A stretch of 64,000 nucleotides of DNA from Pycnopodia helianthoides (GCA_032158295.1 CM063245.1:2714700-2778699), one strand, 5' to 3'. Positions 25,120 to 37,910 are shown, numbered from the stretch's first letter. The notes: generated from the letters alone by a model not told the origin. A program made the numbers and translations.

Positions 25120-26249
25120 CACCCAGCAAACAAAATAACGTCCCTTCGACGTCGCTAGGACGTTATTCGAATGTTGGGAGAACGTTTTTATTTAACGTCA
25201 TGCGGACGGATAAGTGTGGAGTTTTGTCAACGTCTAGATGACGTTGCGTTATGACGTTTTATAATAACGTTGTGAAAACGTAAAAACTGCACTGAAAAAA
25301 CAAGGTAATTTCTTGACGTAATTATATGATTTTTTCTGAAGTTTTTCGATCAAGTATAAATTGTTTATATTATATATATAGTTTCATAAATATAAGTAAT
25401 TGATACAACAATATAATTAAATACAATCAACATTGTAAACTTAACCAGTAGGCCATTACCTACTCACTGCGGTTGCCTGACTTCACTGTACCTGTATACT
25501 ATATATTGTACAGCATGTACTATATAAGTGCATACCAACTTCTTGCTTTGGCAATCATGGGTGTGTATTTTTACTACAGTTTTTCCACTTTAATAATATT
25601 TTTTTAGAGTAAATTTACATGTTTAGTTACTACATTAAATTTGCTACTAAGTCCTCTGATAGTTAAGACAAATACATGAAGAAATGAGTACACCTAGTTC
25701 ACAAATTTGGCAAATTTGTTGTAAATATGTTACAACTTCTTAGCCCAATCTACTAATTTGCATATGTGATATTACGTTGTCACAACGTTCCCAAGTAACC
25801 TGACAAAACTACAACATTCAAGCAACGTTGCAAAAAAACGTTAACGCGACTTTATTTAGAGGTTTTTAAGAAACATTGCCATAACGTTGTATTTATGTTT
25901 TCAAATAACGTGACAAAACCACAACCTTCAGGTAACGTTATGAAAGAACATTCACCTAACGTTTGTATATGACGTCAAAAACCATCGTTGGAAAACGTCG
26001 TATCTGCGTTACCAAGTAACGTGACAGAACAATAACATTCAGAAAACGTTGCAAAGTAATATCCACAAGACGTTTTTATACGACGGTTAAAATAAACCTT
26101 GTTATAACGTTTTATTTAGGTTATTAAGTAAACAGACCAAACCGCAACCTTTTTGCAATGTTGCAGGTTAGTTGTGTTTTAGTTGGGAATTAACATTACC
26201 AAAACACAACTTCACAGTAACGTTATGATGACGTTACGTGTTTGCTGGG
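25120..26249. mobile_element. AACGTT-rich element with CCAGCAAACA ends
   Basis: Begins CCAGCAAACAAAATAACGT and ends ACGTTACGTGTTTGCTGG, so the ends are inverted. The interior is saturated with AACGTT and GACGTT. At 25,795-26,150 it holds about three diverged tandem units of roughly 118 bp (GTAACGTGACA, CAACCTTCAGGTAACGTT). No coding frame. Its right end is about 50 bp from the donor of the 26,301-26,382 exon. Confidence 0.65.
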
Positions 26250-26300
26250 CACTGTGTAGTAATACTGTGCGCCACTACCACTTTCTAATAAACGACTTAC

Positions 26301-26382
26301 CGTCCAATGGTGCGTTTTCGGTGTTTGCTGTAGTGACGAGACATATTGCTACCACAACAGTGAATTGTGATAGTTGGGTCAT
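26301..26382 (-). CDS. second signal-peptide exon, alternative or orphan exon 1
   Basis: ATG at 26,382, 27 codons plus one base, donor GACG|gtaagt. It begins MTQLSQFTVVVAICLVTTAN, a signal peptide, and ends in phase 1, so it could splice to the adhesion GPCR exon 2. Its 5' flank (ATCCATCAGATAATTA, GAGAC.GGGAGTAAGCC, CTCTAAACAAGGAAC) matches that of exon 1 at 22,787, so exon and promoter were duplicated. It has no TATA box in the equivalent place: MITE A begins at 26,591 just where the homology ends. It may be a second transcription start or the relic of a lost paralogue. Confidence 0.6.
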
Positions 26383-26590
26383 CTTCCTTTCCCTAATGAG
26401 TGTCACCATCCATCAGATAATTAAGACATAATCAAGTCTGTCTACTCCAGAAGGACGTACTGAGGTACCTGTGAGGTAGAGACAGGGAGTAAGCCCATAC
26501 TACCTACACACATACATTATCTCTCAACTAGAAACTTAATAAACTACACTGCGCACTTCCTCAACACACACCTCTAAACAAGGAACTTAA

Positions 26591-26977
26591 AGGAACATTA
26601 CCGAATTGTTTTTTGCTAACTAAACAGCTGCTGGCAGTGTGAGCACTTTTTGTAATCCACCATATACATAAAATGACAAACCTGTAGAAGTTTGAGATCG
26701 ATCGGCCACCTGGGTCACGAGAAAATAGTGAAAAACCGATTACACATTAGCATGAAATCATATAGATTCAACAAATGAATAAAACGCTCACTGAGCGATA
26801 AACCCCAATCGGAAAATTAGTTTAATCATTTCTCATCAAATATGGCTTTTCAGACAGAAATATTTCAAGGGATGTTTTCTACTATCATCATCATTAGACT
26901 GTTTAAGTTTTATGTAAATCTGTGGTCAAAAAGTACATTTTACAAGTTTTCTTTCTTACCAATTCTGTAATTTTCCT
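26591..26977. mobile_element. MITE family A in the duplicated promoter
   Basis: Left TTAA, right CTAA. It sits right after AACAAGGAAC, the last block shared with the 23,260 leader. Confidence 0.9.
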
Positions 26978-28300
26978 CTAAACTACAGTGCGCCATTTCA
27001 GGCATTGTAAACACACCGTCGAACCCTGAACTCAAGTGCATATACAATACCTAGAAACCTCATGAAAAGGTTTGACCTCGACTTTCCAGGGGGTAAAACA
27101 ATGTCTGGTACGGGATGGGTACATTCGTGTAGCTTAATCCTCCTGGAGCGGTTTTGACTAATATTGGAAGCTGTCATGAAAATGTTGTTGGTGACGCTTC
27201 ATTCAGTTTAAAGGAACATTACAGAATTGGTAAGAAAATAACTTGTAAAATATACTTTTGATAACAGATTTACAAACAAACAAACAAGAGTGGATTATTA
27301 ACTTTTATTGACCTATATGGTTCACATTATCTCCACATTTTCACCAGGTGCTCAAAGTTTCCTTTGTGATGTGGTCAACCACCGTGAGCTATAGACGAAA
27401 CACTCAAAAATGATCAACAATACATTAAAGGAACATTACAGAATTGGAAAAAAAAAACTTGTAAAGTATGCTTTTTTGATCACAGATTTACATAAAACTT
27501 ACACGGTCTAATGATGATGATAGCAGAAAACATCCCTTGAAATATTTCGGTCTGAAATGCCTATTTTATGGGAAATGAATAAACAATTTTTCACAGGCTT
27601 GTTATTTGATGCATATGTTTGGATACACCGAGTGAGGAAACTGGTCTTTGACAATTACAAAAACTATACCTGCCTTGAAGCCCACTCATGTGACTTGACT
27701 TGGGGATTTTTCCAAACCTCGACTTTGGCTCCGTTTGGGATGTTTTCTACTATCATCATCATTAGACTGTTTAAGTTTTATGTAAATCTGTGGTAAAAAA
27801 AGTACATTTTACAAGTTTTCTTTCTTACCAATTCTGTAATTTTCCTTAAACTACAGTGCGCCATTTCAGGCATTGTAAACACACCGTCGAACCCTGAACT
27901 CAAGTGCATATACAATACCTAGAAACCTCATGAAAAGGTTTGACCTCGACTTTCCAGGGGGTAAAACAATGTCTGGTACGGGATGGGTACATTCGTGTAG
28001 CTTAATCCTCCTGGGCGGTTTTGACTAATATTGGAAGCTGTCATGAAAATGTTGTTGGTGACGCTTCATTCAGTTTAAAGGAACATTACAGAATTGGTAA
28101 GAAAATAACTTGTAAAATATACTTTTGATCACAGATTTACAAACAAACAAACAAGAGTGGATTATTAACTTTTATTGACCTATATGGTTCACATTATCTC
28201 CACATTTTCGCCAGGTGCTCAAAGGTTCCTTTGTGATGTGGTCAACCACCGTGAGCTATAGACGAAACACTCAAAATATAATCGAACACAAAAAACATTA
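26875..28300. repeat. recent tandem duplication, unit about 545 bp
   Basis: 26,875-27,420 and 27,745-28,290 are nearly identical (CCGTCGAACCCTGAACTCAA, GGTACGGGATGGGTACATTC). Both start in the right half of MITE A and contain a left-end fragment of MITE A at 27,212 and 28,076. The spacer 27,423-27,745 begins with a chimeric MITE. Confidence 0.9.
27427..27665. mobile_element. chimeric MITE
   Basis: The left 150 bp are MITE A. The right part (CACAGGCTTGTTATTTGATG, ACTGGTCTTTGACAATTAC) belongs to another TTAAAGG-type family. No right terminal repeat remains. Confidence 0.55.
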
Positions 28301-28569
28301 AAATGGATAAATCATTACAGAATTGAGAACAAAAACAAACCTTGTAAATATTCGGCTTGTTTTTATCAAATTAATAAAACAATTCACGGCTTATTTTGAT
28401 GATATGTGATAGAGGAGAAACTGGTCCTTGAAATTTCCTGAAATCTATATTTAGGAAAGCACTACCAATGTTTTACAGGCTTGGGATTTTATCAAATGCT
28501 TTGGCTCCGTTTGATGTTGCAAACACCATGCTAAAATGTACACTGCCCTAAAATCGACTACGGAGTCAA

Positions 28570-31500
28570 GTTGCTCAAACCAAAAAAATGAGACGTAATT
28601 GACATGGCTTTGAGACAGTGGGAAACCACAGAGAGGTTGTTCGTCTGTGTAGGGAGAAACTGTGGACAAACTTTTGATGACTTTGCAGTCAAACTAATAA
28701 ACGTTTTTAATTGGTTTTTCGTTAGATCTGATTTAAACAACACTGTGGAATGCAAATACTGCTTATTGTTGAGTACAGAATTAAATAAATCTACCCTCCC
28801 CCCTCACCATACGTTTTTTTTTTCCTGATAACTTTCAGTTCGTCAGTGCAGCCCAAAGTTTTTAGAGCATGCGGCTGAATGTTTTGTGATGTGATGTCTT
28901 GTGTATAAATGTCATCGCTGCAAAGTGATGCGATTAAACTCTTAAGAAAGACTGCGATATCGGTTTCGCACTAACTGATCGATCATGGTGTGTTTTTATT
29001 TTCCCCCACTCGTTACAAAAGCCATGTAAATGCGAAACCCAGGGTTTGAACATCGTGTTCAAATTGACATGGAACGTTCTTGTTCCTTGTTATTATGTTT
29101 GTCTGACCACAATGTAAGTTAATAGTTTTCCTGGTTCATCGATTCATTTCGTGTAATAGAAAGCGATCCGCAACGATAGCTGTGATATCTATTAATAGTA
29201 ATGAGATCGGGTAAAATCACATGACTGTTGCACACTTAATGGCTTGGGCACAGGTGGCTGAGGGTGACGGTTTAATTTCCGCCCATCATAGATCTAGTTT
29301 CAGCTAACGAGACTGGTTTGAACGAATACAATCCAACGTCCTCGAGAAAGGCACACTAGCTGAAACGATATGGCCAAATTGACCTAACGGTGTGTGTACA
29401 ATGATGCCAACAAATGTTTAGAACATTAAAACTGTTTCCTGATCTGAAGAGCACCATTACACCAAATGGAAACCCAGCACGTTAACAAAGGCACAATCTC
29501 CATACAGTGGTTACAGTGCAAGTGCAAGCCTTACAAAGGTCAAATTAAAGCTGTACGAACTGTCCCCATCTAGTTAGATAGATAGATACATTTATTCAAT
29601 GTTGCAAATAGTGTATAATACAGAGTAAAATGGTCAAAATTACTTGAAAAATATAAAAGAGATTAAAAGGTGAAACTTTAAACAAAGTGCAACATCTAGG
29701 TCCGGGGAGAAGCATAGCTTTTGTTCCCCAGCCTATGAACGGACAGACAAAAAAAAAAAAAAAAAAAAAAAAAAACAGACAGACATTAAAATACAGGACA
29801 AAACTAACAGGTGTAAGACAGAATTTAAAGCCGTTACTATTTCCACATACAAAAATTACATCAGTATCTTAGTATTCATTTAGAAAGCGAGTTTTAAGTT
29901 TTTTGGTAAAAGTTGAGAGAGTACGCAATGATTTAAAAGAGTCATCCAGACTATACCAAAATAAAGTGCCACGCTGGACAACACCATTTTTAGACAGCGC
30001 GGTTCTACGAAAGTTAACATAAAGATTTTTCCTAGCAGTGCTGCGGGTATAATAGGAATGGATGTTTGAGGTTAGTGTAAAACTGGAGTTGAAACAAGCA
30101 GGTAAAAGATTATTCATATATTTATACATAATTTTTCCTAAGTTTAGATGATAAAGGTCAACGAATTTTAACAGTTTTAAATTATCAAAGAGAGGCCCAG
30201 AGTGCTCACAATAGTCAGCTTTGAAATGACCCGAACTGCACGTTTCTGGAGAGTGAACAGTCTGTTACATTTAGGAGTAGGACTACCCCATGTCAAAATT
30301 GCGTAATTAAGATAAGGTAAAATAAAAGAGTTGTACAAGGTCAGTAATATGCTACAGGGAAGGAAATGTTTTAGCCGATTCATTATACCTATATTTCTAG
30401 ATATTTTAGCTGTTATAGTGTCAATATGTTTCTTCCAAGTCAAATTTTCATCAATATGAATTCCCAGAAATTTAGTACCCTTAACCTGCTCAAGATTGGT
30501 ATTATTTAAAATTAAAGGAACAGACTGAGTGTACTTGAAACTGGCTAGCACAAAATATAATATAATTTGATTTGAGAACGTTTATACATAATTTATTTGC
30601 TAAAAGCCAAGTAGTGATTTCCCTGAGCTCAATATTAAGGTTCTGCACAGCTAAGTCTACATTTTTATCTGCATACAACAAACTTGTGTCATCAGCAAAC
30701 AAACAAAATGTAATTTTTTCTGATGTATTGCAGATGTCATTAATGTACAAGATAAATAATAAGGGACCCAGAACAAGCCTTGAGGTACACCGCAAGTAAT
30801 AGGCCAATCTGAAGATTTTACAGAATTATACAAAACGTATTGGGATCTATCACATAAGTAACTTTTTAACAAGTCGAGCGCTATTCCTCGGACACCATAA
30901 TGTTCTAATTTACGCATCAAGATATCATGGTTAACTGTATCAAATGCTTTAGATAAATCCAAAAAAATGCCAACTGAAAAATGATTTACATCTAGATCAT
31001 TATACAATTTATTAACAACAAAAGATGTAGCTAAATCAGTCGAGCGGTTACGTCTAAAGCCAAACTGAGATTCTGTCAAAAGTTCATTTTTGTAGATAAA
31101 CAAAATCAATCGGGTATAAATTAACTTTTCAAATAATTTCGAAAATGTTGATAAAACAGAGATGGGTCTATAATTTCCAACATCATGCTTACAGCCTTTT
31201 TTATATATTGGTATAACCTGAGCCTTTTTTAACCCATCTGGAAAAACTCCAGCTGCTATAGATTTATTAAAGATGTCAGTCAGCGGCTTAGCCAGGGAGT
31301 ACTTAGCCTGTTTAATAACACAGGAGTTCAATTCATAAAATCCAGATGCCTTTCCAGACGGAAACTTGTTTAGAGTGTCAACAATTTCTTCTTGTGTAAT
31401 GGGTGTCAAGAAGAGTGAATTCGAACATCTTGTACCAAGGAATGTTTCAACAGGAGTGTTACATAATGGTAGCTTGCTGGCAAGGTTACTCCCTATGTCA

Positions 31501-33290
31501 ACAAAGTACTTGTTAAAGGCATCAGCAATGTCTTTGCTAGCAGTAATTTTGTTTTTGTCAACAGTACAAAAATAAGTGGGGTTCAAACTTTGTTTATGCT
31601 TATTGAGTAATGAATTTATAAGTTTCCGTGTACCTTTGATGTTATTTTTTTCTTGATTAAATTTACTGCACAAGCAGTTCTTCTTAGATAATTTTATAAC
31701 AGAGTTCAGTCTATTTTTATACAAAGTGTAATTAGATTTATTTTGTAAAGTACGGGTTTTAAGAAACTTCTTGTACAAGTGATTTTTCCTCCTAATAGAA
31801 TTGTAGATACCCTCAGACATCCAAGGAGACTTAGATTTATCATAACGGTATTTAACATCAACCACAGGAAAATGCCTGTCATAGAGTTGTTTAACATGAG
31901 CCAAGAAATTGTTGTACATACAGTTGATATCATTCATGACAGTATAAAATCCCAATCAGTCGCATTCAAATCACGAATAAATTTGTCAATAGTATCGTTA
32001 TCATAAACCCGCCTTTTACATTTCACATTAGTCTGTGAACTCTCTCTAAGATTATCAATAATTAAAAATACAGGTAGGTGCTCACTGATGTCAGTTATCA
32101 GAACCCCTGCAGTGTGGTTTAAATAATCATTTGTCAAGATGTTATCAATTAAAGTTGCACTATCAGTAGTAATCCTAGTAGGTTTGTTTATGGTGGGATA
32201 AAATGACTGAGAATCAAGAATTGTCATAAAATGTTGCACAGCATTATCGGTATCAGATTGCAGCAAATTTACGTTATAATCACCCATAATATAACATTTT
32301 TTGTTCTCGGCATTTAGCCGACCTAACATTACATCCATGTCATCTGTAAAAACGTTACAGGAAACACTCGGGGGTTTATACACTATTCCAATTATAACAT
32401 TAGATTTATTGGAGTGAACAAGCTCAATCAAAAATGATTCCGTTTCAGAGTTGCTAATACACAAATCATTACGTATTTTATACACAAGATCCTGTTTTAT
32501 ATAAAGAACAACCCCACCACCTCTTTTGTTTAGCCTGCATGAACCTTCTACTTTGTAATTTGGAATCTGAATCAACGGATCACAGACGTCCTCTAACCAT
32601 GACTCCGAGACCCCTATGATTGAAAAGCTTGTTTGCAACAACTTCAGATATTATGTTAATTAACCATTCAACCAATGACGATGAAGGAGTATCTACCTGG
32701 GGAAAAACGTGGGACCAGATATATATATTTTTTTTTTTGTAAAATCATGCATACTGTTACTATTATTTTTTTTAAACCTCCACACAGTTGACTATCGCAT
32801 TATGTCATGCATTCTCGAACATTTGGACACATTAACGTGCACGGTTGTTTAACGTAAAGGCTTAAAATGTTCCCATAACTTCAACGGAAGACTTCCAAAG
32901 TTTATCGTCTTGCTCCCATCACAAGGCAGTAAAAAGCTACCTTTTGGTTACCTAAAAGGGGTCCAGATAAACATTGTCAATGTCAACCATTTTTTATTTC
33001 CCCCTTTAATTCATCTGAACTGTAAACTGAAGCCAAAAAACACCACATTAACTAATGTTGTCATCGTGTAGGATTCCCGATACACGATATGGGTATGTCG
33101 TTTCATTTAAAGGAAGTATATAGAACTGGTTTTGGAAAAACACATCATTGGAGTTAGTCTGAAACCTCAGTGATTGTGAAGTTCCTACTAGAACCATTTC
33201 ATCTGTGAAAATATATCCCTCCGAAATGAAGTCATATTTTGAGGAAGAGTGTATCTGAAAACTTAAAAAAAATAACGCAACAGATTTTGT
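28570..33290. repeat. segmental duplication, copy 2
   Basis: Same orientation as 3,590-6,735, with a LINE of about 3.1 kb in place of the 6,045 site and no MITE at the 4,326 site. It lies upstream of the 26,301 signal exon, as copy 1 lies upstream of the 3,118 signal exon. Confidence 0.8.
29576..32650 (-). pseudogene. dead CR1/L2-like LINE, endonuclease and RT
   Basis: Minus strand. The apurinic endonuclease part is at 32,641-31,934 (IIGVSESWLED, GDYNVNLL, DNILTND). The reverse transcriptase is at 31,955-30,500 (IPIYKKGCKHDVGNYRPIS, FLDLSKAFDTVNHDIL, GVPQG and, in another frame, CLFADDTSLLYADK), and the C-terminal parts at 30,551-29,869 (KFLGIHIDENLTWKKHID). At least three frameshifts separate these blocks, so it cannot make a working protein. 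The 5' end is truncated inside the endonuclease. The 3' end is a short (TATC)n run next to TAACTAGATGGGG. The motif set places it in the CR1/L2/jockey group; the exact clade is unsure. Confidence 0.88.
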
Positions 33291-33294
33291 TTAA

Positions 33295-33364
33295 CTCGAC
33301 AGGACTGGCAATTTTGTAAAGGTGACTTCTATAAAGTTTGATATATAATGGTCAGCTTACCCTT
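33295..33364 (-). pseudogene. fragment of adhesion GPCR intron 15 with its donor site
   Basis: About 68 bp match 12,278-12,345 (CGACAGGACTGGC, AATGGTCAGCTTACCCT). The match stops at the exon 15 boundary, keeping the donor and two or three exon bases. It directly abuts duplication copy 2. Confidence 0.7.
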
Positions 33365-33632
33365 GTTTGTGTTTCATTTATAAATTTGTTTTTTATTGTA
33401 TTTTTCCCCATTTTGGGATTTTTTTTTTTTATTTTTTTTTTTTTACCGTCGAATTTTTGTCGGTTTATATAGAAGTCATGATTTTATATAGATAATGAAA
33501 ATATACAAATAATGGTTTTGATAAGTACTGGTGTCGTTTATATAATAAATTTCAATCGAAAATGTCTCTGTTTAAATAAAGTTTTTTGTATCAACCATGG
33601 GTTGCATAAACACTTCGAAAAAGAGGAGTTAA

Positions 33633-34008
33633 AGGAACATTACAGAATTGGTAATTGTAAAATGTACTTTTGATCACAGATTACATAAAACTTACACGGT
33701 CTAATGATGATGATAGTAGAAAACATCCCTTGAAATATTTCTGTCTGAAATGCCATATTTGATGAGAAATGAATAAACTAATTTTCCGATTGGAGTTTAT
33801 CGCTCAGTGAGCGTTTTATTCGTTTGTTGAACCTATTTTGATTTCATGCAAATGTGTAATCGGTTTTTCACTATTTTCTCGTGACCCAGATGGCCGATCG
33901 ATCTCAAACTTCTACAGGTTTGTCAGTTTATGTATATGGTGGATTACATAGAGTGCTTACACTGCCAGCAAATGTCTTGTTAGCAAAAAACAATTCTGTA
34001 ATGTTCCT
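33633..34008. mobile_element. MITE family A
   Basis: TTAA both sides. Nearly full-length, same orientation as 4,326. Confidence 0.92.
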
Positions 34009-34012
34009 TTAA

Positions 34013-35320
34013 GAAGAAAAAAAGCAGGGATGACTATACCCGGACTCCATCCCCCAGAAAAATCATGCGTTAGGAGCCTTCGGGGTTCTAGGAGATGGTT
34101 CTCCATTTAGCCCTACGTTCCACCATTTTTTTCTTTTACTGGAAAAGATGGATAAAGCAATACGGGATTGAGACTTTTATTTAACAAGTTCTTTCAGTAC
34201 ATTCTTTTGACTGGGGCTTACTGTGGCGTGTCGCTCTTTGAAGATCTTCATTGTTATGCAAACAAGGAGTTTTGCGCTGTTTTCGAAGCGCTCATTGTGG
34301 CAAAGACTGCACTGTGTCGCGGACGACTGGAATGGAGGACAGCAAGCTGCATCTCTTCGCTATAACTCGGGATTTGGACGTCGAGTTTTCTGACGAAATA
34401 ATAACTGTTGCACTTTAAAACCATTTTGTGCTATTGTTCATCTGAGGCTTGGCCAAGTACAAGAAGTCTGAACCTTGTGCATTTTTGTCATTGGTCAGAG
34501 AGTTGTTACCAACAACTGCAGTAGGGTATTCAGAACAACATTCACTGTAGAGCCTCTTGTACATTTCGTGAGATCCAACAAGTTCTCTAGTTCCGACTAC
34601 GGGCTTTTGCTTGGGAGAGACTGGAGAGAGCTCCGTGAATTGCTGGACTGCAGCCCAGCACATCGTTACAACTATGGAAATTTTTTTGAGGTAAGGTTTG
34701 GGAACATTACCGATAATTCATGAACACTTGGGACTGGGTTTCTTTAATGGACTCACGGGGATTGGGCATACAGTGCTCATTTCTCCAAGTTCTTCATGAT
34801 GACTGTAAACAAGTTCAAACATTTACCAACGTGCATTTTGTAGTTTTTTTGCCCATATTATAAATGTTCAAAAATTGTATTTTTTTCCCCATAATTTCAA
34901 TTTTTCATGACCAAATGCTATAAAACTTTGCAACTTTTATATTTCGACCAGGAACCGAAATAACGGTTAAAAAGAGTGTTCTGAGCAGGGGGAAGCCTCC
35001 CTTGTTACACCACTGACAATAATATATTGTAAATGTTTGCTAAATTACCGCCTTTGTACTTATACTGGATTGTTTTCTCCAGTAAGAGACGGGTATGGAC
35101 TGATGCGCTGGAGACGGGAACGACTTGGGGGAGCCAGCTCCTGTGTCCAGTCAAGCCTCAAGAGTCATCCATGGGGCTGTTTCGTGGGTTGCAGGAAGAG
35201 AAAACATTTATGTGCTGACTACTCACATAGACTGTCCCCAGATGGGAGTTGAAGATCTATGGATATGTGGTATGTGGACGTACATTGGAGGTCGCCAAAG
35301 GACCAAGGTATAAAAAACTT
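34013..35320. other. no gene recognised
   Basis: Several open frames of 60-80 codons were inspected (for example 34,168-34,365, 34,475-34,723 and 35,125-35,313). None shows a domain I recognise or consistent splice sites. Confidence 0.4.
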
Positions 35321-35326
35321 TGCCGT

Positions 35327-35733
35327 ACATCCGACCTCCACTTTTATTAGCTCACTAAGTGCGATGGACCTCTCTGAGAAATGTTCGACTTTACATCCCC
35401 TTTTTAATCTTTTGGCTTTCTTTTATAACACACTTTTCGAGCAACTGGCAGTAAAGACGAATGTAGAGACACCATATTTTTGTTATTTTTTTTTTATTTA
35501 TGAAAATGTATATGTACAGTGGAAAAAAGTTCATGTGTTTTTAAACGATGACCAAATTATTGAATTGAATGCAGAAAGTTCTCCCTCTTATGAGTTGTGA
35601 TTGCTCTTTAAATAAGTGGCAGTTAAAAACGATCATTAGAAAATATGTTGACTCTTGACATTTCTAAAAGAAAAACACTTTTAAAAAGTAAAATAAAATG
35701 AGCAAATCAAATTTATAGTGGAGGTCGGATAAC
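35327..35733. repeat. inverted-repeat-flanked segment, about 400 bp
   Basis: ATCCGACCTCCACTTTTA on the left and its inverse TATAGTGGAGGTCGGAT on the right, reminiscent of a MITE. No target duplication was resolved and no second copy was seen here. Confidence 0.5.
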
Positions 35734-35739
35734 GCAAGT

Positions 35740-37300
35740 TGACTTTCAAGATAGAGACAAGGGGAAGACTGCGAATGGTAAGAGAAGATCTAACCCGTTC
35801 TCTTGCAGAGTCCCTCCCCTTTTTAAAGCCCCCACCCCCAACGATGTTCGACGATCTTATTGATGTTGTCCTTGCTTGTATAGCTTTCAAGGTGAATTCA
35901 CATTGTCCTTGCGTGGCGTATTTTGATTGGCATGTTGGTCGAAGCCAATGATGCCTTTTAATTAGGAGACTGGTCTTCCTGGAGATTTCTGTCAGTGTTG
36001 ATACTTCAAGTCGTCTGTTGTCATGTTTATCTAAAATTGTCATGATTTTATATTTCAACTAGGGTAATGTTTTTAAAGGAAAATTAACTAAAGATCCAAC
36101 AAAAAATTAATTCATAATTATTTATTTTTCTTTTTTTTATAGCCATTAATACATGTACAAAATAATAACAATGTTAACAAATAAATAAGCAATTACATAC
36201 TTTACTTTTCCCCTTCGCTAATGCACTTTGTAATGTGGGCACAAAACCAACCACGGGTATTTTAGAAGTAATCATGCAGTCAAATATTCCAGTCAAATCA
36301 CCATTCATTTGATGATTAATGTTTGATTTAGGAGTATTAAATAGATAATTTAGACCAGCTAAATTAATATTTACACATTCCTAATATCAGCGTTACATCA
36401 ATTCTGAATGTAAACATTTTGAACTGAGCACAAATAACAATAAGCTTTTAAAAGAATTTTTTAAATAAGACTTATAAAGCAAAAAACATCATAGCTGTAA
36501 CCCTCGCTCATTTAGATCAAGGTTCAAATAAAAGACCATGGGGGAAACTGTAGTTCCGAAATGCAAACCTTTTATATTAAAGCTTGTAGGGCTCATTGCA
36601 AATAACTTCCTCAACCACTTTGTGAGCGCTGCGAGAAAAAAAAACAAGAAGATGAAAAAAGACGGAAGACGAGAGAGGAGAAAGGAATGAGGAATAGAGC
36701 AGATCATCCATGGGGAAAAGACACCAGTGATACAAAGGTTCGTATAATGGTAAGACAGTAAAGGCTTAGAGTATTTAAAGTGTTGGCCTAGATATAAGAC
36801 TAACTCTCTACTTTTTCAGCAGGTTTACAGGCAATAGGTAAAGTATTAGGTGTACGGTGAAGTACTTAGTCTTGATTCTAAGATTCTCTTCCTTTGATGT
36901 CCCTGATGAGTGACTGGATGCCAATGAGGTCGGCTTTTTGCAGCAATAGTCAATTATAACAGGTGATGTATATCTGGTAAAAGTATCAGGGTATAAAGTG
37001 TGAAAGAAAACTAATCTTTTCTCCTCAGCTTATAACCTTTATTTCTCCAACCTAGCCTCCACAGGCTACAATCTCTTTTTGTTTTCCACAGTTTATAACC
37101 TGTACTTACCAAGGTGGATGTTGTGGCTGGAGATTGTGCACTGAAACGCAGAAACTGAGGAGACAGTACATAGTTTTGATTCCCAACCCGAGGTAGAGGG
37201 TTCAATGAGTTCAGGTGTTTGCAGCAAAGGTTAAGTATCAGGTAAAGTATTAAGTAACAGGCTACACTTAATACTGTTTTTGTTTTTCACAGTCTGCAAC
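35740..37300. other. no gene recognised
   Basis: AT-rich. The segment 36,880-37,300 shares phrases such as GTAAAGTATTAGGT and CCTGTTATTGCTAAAGTGGA with the tandem repeats that follow. Confidence 0.4.
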
Positions 37301-37314
37301 CTGTTATTGCTAAA

Positions 37315-37544
37315 GTGGATGTTGTGGCAATCAATAGTGCACGGATGGCAGCTTTGGGACACCGAAGATGACAGTGGCTTGGTAAAGTATTGGGTTGATA
37401 AACCTAAGTTAAGGAGAATGGACGAGAAAGTGGATGTTGTGGCAATCAATAGTGCACGGATGGCAGCTTTGGGACACCGTAGATGACAGTGGCTTGGTAA
37501 AGTATTGGGTTGATAAACCTAAGTTAAGGAGAATGGACGAGAAA
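37315..37544. repeat. tandem repeat, two 115-bp copies
   Basis: Both begin GTGGATGTTGTGGCAATCAA and end GGAGAATGGACGAGAAA; nearly identical. Confidence 0.93.
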
Positions 37545-37910
37545 GTGTAGATTCGTGAATAGAATGTACGAGCCGAAGGCGAGTACATTGTGTTCACGAA
37601 TCTACACTTTAGAGTCTATTCTCTGACTTAAACTATTTCCTGAAAGCCTTTGATTATGTATGTGTGATGAGTTGTTTATTAGATTCCTGCATGTGGTACA
37701 GTTTCTATGGTAAAGTACATTAAAAGCTGTGTTTGGTGCACATCATGTTATCCTTTCAATTTGGAAAGACAGTCATTTTCCCGTCGAACATTTCACTTTA
37801 GTTTGTAACGAATCCACTCAACTGTAGATTCGTTACGAATCTACACGTAAGTGCAGATTCGTAACGAATCTACAGTTAAGTGTAGATTCGTAAAAATAAT
37901 CTACACTTTG
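37545..37910. repeat. cluster of GTAGATTCGT palindromes
   Basis: AGTGTAGATTCGTGAA at 37,546 pairs with TTCACGAATCTACACT at 37,592. At 37,820-37,910 there are compact palindromes of the form GTAGATTCGTTACGAATCTA plus C, and GATTCGTAACGAATC, repeated three times. The first hairpin encloses GAGCCGAAGGCGAG. Confidence 0.85.
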
